A stretch of DNA of 64,000 bases, taken from contig NZ_CP067169.1 in NCBI RefSeq assembly GCF_028553885.1, positions 1,383,501-1,447,500 on the forward strand. The letters run 5' to 3'. Below are positions 58,283-64,000 of the stretch, piece by piece. The notes under the pieces are model-generated. The model was not told the DNA's origin. It searched no databases and was given only the letters and a program-made list of their open reading frames with translations. The position numbers and the translations under genes were made by a program. Position 1 is the first letter of the stretch; each line of letters begins with the position of its first letter. This stretch comes from Paracoccus aestuarii (lineage in GTDB: Bacteria > Pseudomonadota > Alphaproteobacteria > Rhodobacterales > Rhodobacteraceae).

Positions 58283-59164
58283 TCAGTCGTGGCCGACGGG
58301 CCACAGCTGCCAGTCGGGCATGCGGTTGCGGAACCAGATCCGCTGCGACTTCGCGTACTGGCACGAGGCGATGACGGCGCGCTCGGTCGCCTCGGGCAGG
58401 GTCATGCGGCCCTGCAGATGGGCGATCAGTTCCGGCGCGCCGATGGCGCGGGCCCATTGCGCGGCGGGGTCCCATGCGGGCAGGGCGGCGCGGGCCTCCT
58501 CCAGCGCGCCCTGGTCCAGCATGGCATGGAAGCGCCGGGCGATGCGGTCGGCCAGCCAGTCGCGATCGGCGGTGACGACCAGCCCCTGCACCCGGTCGGG
58601 CGACAGCAGGGGCGGCGGGGTCCGGGCCTGCCAATCGGCGATGCCGCGCCCGGTGGCGGTCAGCACCTCCCATGCGCGCTGGACGCGGGCGGGGTTCCGC
58701 AGATCGATCCGCGCCCGGCTTGGCGCATCCAGATCGCCGACCAGCCGCGCCAGCCCCTGCGGTTCGGCCAGAATCGCATCGGCCCGCGCCCGCACCGCGT
58801 CGGGCACGGGCGGGATCGCCGCCAGCCCCCGCGTCAGCGCCGTCAGATAGAGGCCCGTGCCCCCCACGACGATCAGCCGCCCCGGCAGGCCCGCCACCTC
58901 GCGCAGCCAGTCGCCCACGGAATAGGCACGCCCCGGCGCCACATGGCCATAGAGCGCGTGTGGCGCGGCCGCCAGATCCGCCGCATCGGGCCGCGCCGTC
59001 AGCACCCGCCAGCAGGACCAGATCTGCAGCGCATCGGCATTCACGATCAGCCCACCTTGGGCCCGCGCGACCGCCAGGGCCAGCGCCGACTTGCCGCTGG
59101 CGGTCGGACCCGCGATCACCAGGTGGCGCGCCGGATCGATCTGTGTCAGGTCAGGGTCGCGCAT
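58283..59164 (-). CDS. miaA: MiaA, tRNA dimethylallyltransferase
   Basis: Transfers dimethylallyl to A37 of tRNAs reading UNN codons. The 293 residues have the P-loop HLVIAGPTASGKSALALAVA, the substrate-binding DALQIWSCWRVLTARPDAAD, and GRLIVVGGTGLYLTALTRGL. In most MiaA proteins the stretch reads DS.Q.Y; here it is NADALQIW, a variant seen in Rhodobacterales. The C-terminal SCQYAKSQRIWFRNRMPDWQ is typical (QYAKRQ.TW). The ATG at 59164 precedes the P-loop by a normal distance. It is divergent from pyrH. Confidence 0.93.
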   Translation of the reverse strand: MRDPDLTQIDPARHLVIAGPTASGKSALALAVARAQGGLIVNADALQIWSCWRVLTARPDAADLAAAPHALYGHVAPGRAYSVGDWLREVAGLPGRLIVVGGTGLYLTALTRGLAAIPPVPDAVRARADAILAEPQGLARLVGDLDAPSRARIDLRNPARVQRAWEVLTATGRGIADWQARTPPPLLSPDRVQGLVVTADRDWLADRIARRFHAMLDQGALEEARAALPAWDPAAQWARAIGAPELIAHLQGRMTLPEATERAVIASCQYAKSQRIWFRNRMPDWQLWPVGHD

Positions 59165-59178
59165 CGTCCATCCGGCAG

Positions 59179-59207
59179 TTGATCCGGCTGCCCTTTTGCG
59201 ACATTTA
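59179..59207 (+). promoter_or_regulatory. Candidate promoter of the pyrH-frr-uppS-cdsA-dxr run
   Basis: TTGATC (59179-59184), 17 bp, then CATTTA (59202-59207) in the 80-bp gap between the divergent miaA and pyrH genes. A modest match to the housekeeping pattern. Confidence 0.28.
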
Positions 59208-59244
59208 GCGCCCCGAGAAAAGCGACCGGCGACAGGAGCCCCCC

Positions 59245-59970
59245 ATGACCACCGAGACACCGAAGCAATATGGCCGCGTGATGCTGAAGATCTCGGGCGA
59301 GGCGCTGATGGGCGACCAGGGCTACGGCCTGCATCCGCCCACCGTGACCCGCATCGCCAATGAGGTCGAGGCCGTCCAGGCCATGGGCGTCGAGGTCTGC
59401 ATGGTGATCGGCGGCGGCAACATCTTTCGCGGGCTGCAGGGCAGCGCGCAGGGGATGGAACGCACCACCGCCGATTACATGGGCATGCTGGCCACCGTCA
59501 TGAACGCCCTGGCCATGCAATCCGCGCTGGAGGCCAAGGGCCTGCATTGCCGCGTCATCAGCGCCATCCGCATGGACGAGGTCTGCGAGCCCTATATCCG
59601 CCGCCGCGCCATCCGCCACTTGGAAAAGAAGCGCATCGTGATCTTTGCCGCGGGCACCGGGAACCCCTATTTCACCACCGATACCGCGGCCACGCTGCGC
59701 GCCTCCGAGATGAACTGCGAGGCGATCTTCAAGGGCACCAAGGTCGATGGCGTCTATGACAAGGACCCGGTCAAGCATGCCGATGCCAAGCGATACGGCG
59801 ATGTCAGCTATGACGAGGTGCTGCAGAAGCATCTGGGCGTGATGGACGCATCCGCCATCGCGCTGGCCCGCGACAACAAGCTGCCGATCATCGTGTTCTC
59901 GCTGGACGCGCCGGGGGGCTTCCGGTCGATCCTGGAAGGGCGGGGGACCTATACGCGTGTCCACAACTGA
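59245..59970 (+). CDS. pyrH: PyrH, UMP kinase
   Basis: Hexameric UMP kinase of the amino-acid-kinase fold, making UDP for nucleic acid and cell-wall precursors. The 241 residues include [60 protein letters not shown] and [20 protein letters not shown]. All are standard. The ATG at 59245 has ACAGGAG upstream. It is the first gene of a cluster common in bacteria, except that a channel gene sits between it and frr. Confidence 0.97.
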   Translation: MTTETPKQYGRVMLKISGEALMGDQGYGLHPPTVTRIANEVEAVQAMGVEVCMVIGGGNIFRGLQGSAQGMERTTADYMGMLATVMNALAMQSALEAKGLHCRVISAIRMDEVCEPYIRRRAIRHLEKKRIVIFAAGTGNPYFTTDTAATLRASEMNCEAIFKGTKVDGVYDKDPVKHADAKRYGDVSYDEVLQKHLGVMDASAIALARDNKLPIIVFSLDAPGGFRSILEGRGTYTRVHN

Positions 59971-60772
59971 CATGTCGCTGCGCGCCCGGATCGACGCACT
60001 GATCCACGGCCCGCGCGCCCAGGGCTTCATCACCGCCGTCATCCTGTTCAACGCGATCATCCTGGGGCTGGAGACATCCGTCACGGTCATGGCCGCGGCG
60101 GGGCCGCTGATCCTGTTTCTGGACGCGGCCTGCCTGTCGATCTTCGTGATCGAGATCGGGATGAAGCTGTTCGCGCGCGGGGGGCGATTCTTCCGCGACG
60201 GCTGGAACGTCTTCGACTTCGTGATCGTGGGGATCGCGCTGATGCCGGCGACCCAAGGCCTGTCGGTTCTGCGCGCGCTGCGCATCCTGCGGCTGCTGCG
60301 CATCGTGTCGGTCACGCCGCGGCTGCGCCGCGTGGTCGAGGGATTCCTGTCCGCGCTGCCGGGCATGGCCTCAGTCTTTCTGCTGATGGGTATCATTTTC
60401 TACATTTTCGCGGTAATGGCGACGAAGCTCTTCGCGGGGGCCTTCCCGGAATGGTTCGGCGACATGGGCAATTCGGCCTATTCGCTGTTTCAGATCATGA
60501 CCTTGGAAAGCTGGTCCATGGGCATCGTGCGCCCGGTGATGGAGGTCTTTCCCCTGGCCTGGCTGTTCTTCGTGCCCTTCATCCTGATGACCACCTTCGC
60601 GGTGATGAACCTGGTCGTGGGTCTCATCGTGAACTCCATGCAGGAGGCCCATCAGGAGGAGGAGAACGCAGCCACCGAGGCCTATCGCGACGAGGTCCTG
60701 TCGCGCCTGGCCCAGATCGAGGAGCGCCTGTCGCGGGCCGAGGGAACCGGGCGCGACCGCGACGCGTCCTGA
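59957..60772 (+). CDS. Bacterial voltage-gated sodium channel (NaChBac/NavAb type)
   Basis: A six-helix monomer of a homotetrameric channel in the inner membrane, 271 residues. The S4 voltage sensor has Arg at three-residue spacing ([20 protein letters not shown]). The selectivity filter in the pore loop is TLESWSM, identical to NavAb and close to NaChBac (TLESWAS), indicating Na+ selectivity. S6 is [20 protein letters not shown], followed by a coiled coil ([19 protein letters not shown]). The start is a GTG inside the pyrH 3' end (overlap of 14 bases); an ATG at 59972 is possible but has no ribosome-binding site. P. denitrificans is a known source of such a channel. Confidence 0.93.
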   Translation: MSTTDMSLRARIDALIHGPRAQGFITAVILFNAIILGLETSVTVMAAAGPLILFLDAACLSIFVIEIGMKLFARGGRFFRDGWNVFDFVIVGIALMPATQGLSVLRALRILRLLRIVSVTPRLRRVVEGFLSALPGMASVFLLMGIIFYIFAVMATKLFAGAFPEWFGDMGNSAYSLFQIMTLESWSMGIVRPVMEVFPLAWLFFVPFILMTTFAVMNLVVGLIVNSMQEAHQEEENAATEAYRDEVLSRLAQIEERLSRAEGTGRDRDAS

Positions 60773-60777
60773 TCGGA

Positions 60778-60810
60778 CCGCCCCGGCAAAGGCTTTGCCA
60801 ATCCGGGGCG
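60778..60810 (+). terminator. Hairpin between the sodium-channel gene and frr
   Basis: Outer stem GCCCCGG / CCGGGGC and inner stem GGCAAA / TTTGCC, with no T run. It may be a partial terminator or an RNA stability element in front of frr. Confidence 0.38.
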
Positions 60811-60854
60811 TTGCGGTTACAAGCGGAAAAAATTCAAAGCAGAGGCAGTCCGAC

Positions 60855-61418
60855 ATGGCTGAGGACATCGAAATCGACATCGACGATCTGGAACGGCGCA
60901 TGAAGGGGGCGATGGACAGCCTGCGCGGCGAATTCGCCAGCCTGCGCACCGGGCGGGCCTCGGCCTCGATGATCGACCCGGTCCAGGTCGAGGCCTATGG
61001 CCAGATGACCCCCATCAACCAGCTGGGCACCGTCAACGTCCCCGAACCGCGCATGGTCACCATCAACATCTGGGACAAGGCCATGGTCGGCAAGGTCGAA
61101 AAGGCCCTGCGCGAATCCGGGCTGGGGATCAATCCGCAGCTGAACGGCACCATCATCATGCTGCCCATCCCCGAGCTGAACGAGGAACGCCGCCGCGAGC
61201 TGACCAAGGTCGCCGCCCAATATGCCGAAAGCGCGCGCGTCTCGATCCGCAACGTGCGCCGCGACGGCATGGACCAGGTGAAGAAGGGCAAGACCGCCGG
61301 CATGCCCGAGGACGACCAGAAGTTCTGGGAAACCGAGATCCAGTCCCTGACCGACCGCATGATCGCATCGGTTGACGAGGCGCTGACGGCCAGGCAGGCC
61401 GAAATCATGCAGGTCTGA
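60855..61418 (+). CDS. frr: Frr, ribosome recycling factor
   Basis: Splits post-termination ribosomes with EF-G. The 187 residues start [20 protein letters not shown]. Family segments include [40 protein letters not shown] and [20 protein letters not shown]. The ATG at 60855 was chosen over an upstream in-frame start at 60795 as it has the family N-terminus and the usual length of about 185. uppS follows after seven bases. Confidence 0.97.
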   Translation: MAEDIEIDIDDLERRMKGAMDSLRGEFASLRTGRASASMIDPVQVEAYGQMTPINQLGTVNVPEPRMVTINIWDKAMVGKVEKALRESGLGINPQLNGTIIMLPIPELNEERRRELTKVAAQYAESARVSIRNVRRDGMDQVKKGKTAGMPEDDQKFWETEIQSLTDRMIASVDEALTARQAEIMQV

Positions 61419-61425
61419 TCCGATC

Positions 61426-62163
61426 ATGGTATGGGCTCGGGGGGCATCGACGGCCGTGGCGGCGGGGGGCGTGACGCGCCCGCGTCACGTCGCGATCATC
61501 ATGGACGGCAATGGCCGTTGGGCGGCCGAGCGCGGCTGGCCGCGCCTGGTCGGGCACCGTCGCGGGGCCGAGCGCGTCAAGCAGATCGTCACTGCCTGTC
61601 CCGATCTGGGGGTGGACTGGCTGACCGTCTATGCCTTTTCGACCGAGAACTGGAAGCGCTCGACCGAAGAGGTCCTGGGCCTGATGAAGATCTTTCGCCG
61701 CTATATCCAGCGCGAGGCCGAGGGCATGTCCGCCGAAGGGGTGCGGATGCGCTTCATCGGCGAACGCTCGCGGCTGGACCGGCGGCTGCAGGACCTGATG
61801 GCCTCGATCGAGGCGCGGACGGCGGGCAACACGCGGCTGAACCTGACGGTGGCCATCAATTACGGCGGGCGCAACGAATTGCTGCGCGCCTCGGCCCGGC
61901 TGGCCGAACGGATCGCGGCGGGCGAGATCACCGCGCCGACCGAGGCCGATCTGGCCGCCTGCATGGACACGGCCGGCCATCCCGATCCCGACCTGGTGAT
62001 CCGCACCTCGGGCGAGACGCGGACCTCGAACTTCCTGCCATGGCAGGCGGCCTATTCCGAATACGAGTTCACGCCGACCCTGTGGCCGGATTTCACCCCC
62101 GATCACCTGGCCCGCATCCTGGACCGCTACGGCCTGCGCGAGCGCCGCTTCGGGGGCGCATGA
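61426..62163 (+). CDS. uppS: UppS, isoprenyl (undecaprenyl diphosphate) transferase
   Basis: cis-Prenyltransferase that makes undecaprenyl diphosphate, the lipid carrier for peptidoglycan. The 245 residues include RHVAIIMDGNGRWAAERGWP, GHRRGAERVKQIVTACPDLG, LTVYAFSTENWKRSTEEVLG and DLVIRTSGETRTSNFLPWQA. The catalytic Asp in IMDGNGRWA is present. Most homologues read RTSGE.RLSNFL; here RTSGETRTSNFL, a small change. It overlaps cdsA by four bases. Confidence 0.96.
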   Translation: MVWARGASTAVAAGGVTRPRHVAIIMDGNGRWAAERGWPRLVGHRRGAERVKQIVTACPDLGVDWLTVYAFSTENWKRSTEEVLGLMKIFRRYIQREAEGMSAEGVRMRFIGERSRLDRRLQDLMASIEARTAGNTRLNLTVAINYGGRNELLRASARLAERIAAGEITAPTEADLAACMDTAGHPDPDLVIRTSGETRTSNFLPWQAAYSEYEFTPTLWPDFTPDHLARILDRYGLRERRFGGA

Positions 62164-62990
62164 CGGCCGCCGGCGTCAGAACCGGGGGCAAGTGGGCCGA
62201 CCTGTCGCGGCGCGTGGCATCCACCATCGTGCTGCTGGGGATCGGGGTGCTGCTGGCCGTGGCCGAGGGGGCCTGGCTGCGGCTCGGCATGGCGGTGATA
62301 TCGGCGGTGACCTTCTGGGAACTGGCGGCGATGACCGGCTGGAAGAACCCGGCCCGCCACGTCACCCTGTTCGGACGGTCGCGCCCCATCGCGCTGGCCG
62401 CCATCGCGGGCCTGTCCCAGGCCGTGGCGCTGACCGGCCTGCCTTGGGCCTGGGCGGCCTTGGCGCTGCCCATCCTGCTGGGCCTGCCGGGGGCGGCGGC
62501 GCGGGACCGGGCGACCTATGCGATCTTCGGCGCGGCGATCCTGCTGGTGGCCTATGGGCTGGTGGATTTCCGCGAAAGCTACGGGCTGAATTTCGTGCTG
62601 TGGCTGATGGGGGTCATCATCATCTCGGACACGGCGGGATATTTCTTCGGCCGGATGATCGGGGGGCCCAAGTTCTGGCCCGCCGTCAGCCCCAAGAAGA
62701 CCTGGTCCGGCACCGTCGCGGGCTGGATCGGCGCCTGCATCCTGGGCGCGATCCTCTGGGCGATGGATCGGGGCGATGCGACGCTGATCTGGGTCTCGCC
62801 GCTGGTCTGCCTAGCGGGGCAGCTGGGCGACATCGCCGAAAGCTGGCTGAAGCGCCGCGCGGGCGTCAAGGACAGCTCGAACCTGATCCCGGGCCATGGC
62901 GGCTTCATGGATCGATTTGACGCAGTGACCGGCGCGGTGCTGGCCACCATGCTGATCGGCGTCCTGACCAGCCTGCCCGTGGTGAACTGA
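62160..62990 (+). CDS. cdsA: CdsA, phosphatidate cytidylyltransferase
   Basis: Integral membrane enzyme that makes CDP-diacylglycerol for phospholipid synthesis. The 276 residues have seven or more helices and the family C-terminus: FFGRMIGGPKFWPAVSPKKT, WSGTVAGWIGACILGAILWA, LGDIAESWLKRRAGVKDSSN and LIPGHGGFMDRFDAVTGAVL. The S-x(27)-K-R-x(3)-K-D-x-G.. type signature region is intact. The ATG at 62160 sits in the overlap with uppS. It starts upstream of dxr by three bases. Confidence 0.96.
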   Translation: MTAAGVRTGGKWADLSRRVASTIVLLGIGVLLAVAEGAWLRLGMAVISAVTFWELAAMTGWKNPARHVTLFGRSRPIALAAIAGLSQAVALTGLPWAWAALALPILLGLPGAAARDRATYAIFGAAILLVAYGLVDFRESYGLNFVLWLMGVIIISDTAGYFFGRMIGGPKFWPAVSPKKTWSGTVAGWIGACILGAILWAMDRGDATLIWVSPLVCLAGQLGDIAESWLKRRAGVKDSSNLIPGHGGFMDRFDAVTGAVLATMLIGVLTSLPVVN

Positions 62991-62993
62991 CGT

Positions 62994-64000
62994 ATGAGAC
63001 GCATTTCGATCCTGGGGGCGACGGGCTCCGTGGGCGCCAATGGCGTGGACCTGATCCGGCGCGATCCCGACCGGTTCCACACCGTCGCCCTGACCGGGGG
63101 GCGCAACATCGCCCGGCTGGCGCAGATGGCCCGCGACCTGCGCGCCGAGATCGCCGTCACCGCCCATGACGACTGCCTGGAGGATCTGCGCGCCGCGCTG
63201 GCGGGGACGGGCATCGCCGCCGCCGCCGGCACGCAGGCGCTGGTCGATGCCGCCGCCCGGCCCGCCGATTGGGTCCTGTCGGCCATCGTCGGATCGGCCG
63301 GGCTGGCGCCGGGGCTGGCGGCGATGGGCCAGGGGTCGATCCTGGCCTTGGCCAACAAGGAATCGCTGGTCTGCGCGGGCGCGCTGCTGCGCGGCACGGC
63401 GGAACGGGCGGGCGCCCGGATCCTGCCGGTGGACAGCGAACATTCCGCGCTGTTTCAGGCGCTTGGGGGTGAAACCCTCGACAGCGTCATGGATGTGACC
63501 ATCACCGCGTCGGGGGGGGCCTTCCGCGACTGGCCGCTGGAACGGCTGGCCGCCGCCACCGTGGCCGAGGCATCGACCCATCCCAACTGGGCCATGGGCC
63601 AGCGCATCACCATCGACAGCGCCTCGATGTTCAACAAGGCGATGGAGGTGATCGAGGCCAAGGAGTTCTTTGGCCTCGACGCGCGCCGCATCAAGGTGTT
63701 GGTCCATCCCGAATCGATCATCCATGCGATGGTGACCCATCACGACGGCGGCTCGATCGCGCATCTGGGCGCGCCGGACATGCGCCATGCCATCGGCTAT
63801 GCGCTGAACTGGCCCGAACGTCGTCCGCTGCCCGTTCCGGCGCTGGATCTGGCGGCCTTGGGTCGCCTGACCTTCCGCGCCCCGGACGAGACCCGCTGGC
63901 CCGCCCTGCGCCTTGCGCGCGAGGTGATGGAAGCGGGGGGCGCCGCGGGCGCGGTCTTCAACGCCGCCAAGGAACAGGCGCTGGACGATTTCATCGCCGG
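62994..64000 (+). CDS. dxr: Dxr, 1-deoxy-D-xylulose-5-phosphate reductoisomerase (3' end beyond window)
   Basis: NADPH enzyme that makes MEP, the first committed step of the non-mevalonate isoprenoid pathway. About 335 residues are visible, starting RRISILGATGSVGANGVDLI with the NADP motif GATGSVG. Further motifs are SILALANKESLVCAGALLRG, ARILPVDSEHSALFQAL (metal site) and STHPNWAMGQRITIDSASMF, then NKAMEVIEAKEFFGLD. The sequence is open to the right edge. The start has GACGT upstream and lies three bases after cdsA, so it is coupled. Dxr feeds the isoprenoid chain used by UppS. Confidence 0.96.
   Translation, partial: MRRISILGATGSVGANGVDLIRRDPDRFHTVALTGGRNIARLAQMARDLRAEIAVTAHDDCLEDLRAALAGTGIAAAAGTQALVDAAARPADWVLSAIVGSAGLAPGLAAMGQGSILALANKESLVCAGALLRGTAERAGARILPVDSEHSALFQALGGETLDSVMDVTITASGGAFRDWPLERLAAATVAEASTHPNWAMGQRITIDSASMFNKAMEVIEAKEFFGLDARRIKVLVHPESIIHAMVTHHDGGSIAHLGAPDMRHAIGYALNWPERRPLPVPALDLAALGRLTFRAPDETRWPALRLAREVMEAGGAAGAVFNAAKEQALDDFIA

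Overview
The window is about 64 kb of high-GC chromosomal DNA from an alphaproteobacterium of the Rhodobacterales, most likely Paracoccus or a close relative. Pointers are a self-contained atpHAGDC operon, a ClpA-type unfoldase, an NDUFS4-like complex I subunit, a small conserved protein between glyQ and glyS, a suf cluster of the order cysteine desulfurase-sufB-sufC-sufD-sufS, and a bacterial voltage-gated sodium channel beside pyrH. The genus is an inference from gene content, not from a marker RNA. No rRNA, tRNA, CRISPR array or prophage was recognised; the only stable RNA gene seen is the SRP RNA.

Layout. 1-7.0 kb: MscS channel (cut by the window edge), GAF histidine kinase, EamA transporter, clpA, gloB and a divergent methyltransferase. 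7.1-12.2 kb: atpHAGDC with a clear rho-independent terminator. 12.3-19.5 kb: an insertion-sequence graveyard. It holds two nearly identical 841-bp IS5-type elements in opposite orientation, IS3-family fragments, and an IS3/IS407-type element split into three pieces by two IS110/IS1111-type elements. 19.5-22.2 kb: a long gene for a class II ribonucleotide reductase (NrdJ) homologue that has lost its catalytic residues and whose 3' end runs into mobile DNA. 22.5-30.0 kb: 5-formyl-THF cyclo-ligase (frameshifted), mgtE, a histidinol-phosphatase-like gene, an XRE regulator, a quinone oxidoreductase, a Bax-inhibitor-1 protein, SRP RNA and a CpdB-like phosphodiesterase. 30.0-36.2 kb: IS copy 3 at the truncated 3' end of a MYG1-family gene, an NDUFS4-like gene, an I78 inhibitor lipoprotein, uvrB and a DadA-like oxidase. 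36.3-46.1 kb: a compact minus-strand block coaBC-desulfurase-sufB-sufC-sufD-(two YIP1-like membrane proteins)-sufS, with comM upstream. 46.2-48.5 kb: IS copy 4 and a decayed IS3-family element. 48.6-57.1 kb: glyS/glyQ, a secreted peptidoglycan-binding-like protein, trkH, ppx and rlmE. 57.1-64 kb: an AraC regulator, miaA, then pyrH-Nav channel-frr-uppS-cdsA-dxr, a translation and cell-envelope cluster cut by the right edge.

Working together: the atp genes form F1; the suf block assembles Fe-S clusters using two different cysteine desulfurases; frr-uppS-cdsA-dxr links ribosome recycling with isoprenoid and phospholipid supply.

The observations I would follow first are (i) the NrdJ-like pseudoenzyme, with Cys-to-Ala at two catalytic positions and a tail of foreign composition; (ii) a ~50-bp palindromic element found inside two unrelated transposase genes; (iii) a low-GC mosaic segment inside the essential glyS gene; (iv) two IS1111-type elements nested in one IS407-type element, each with a long 3' non-coding end where a bridge RNA would be expected.
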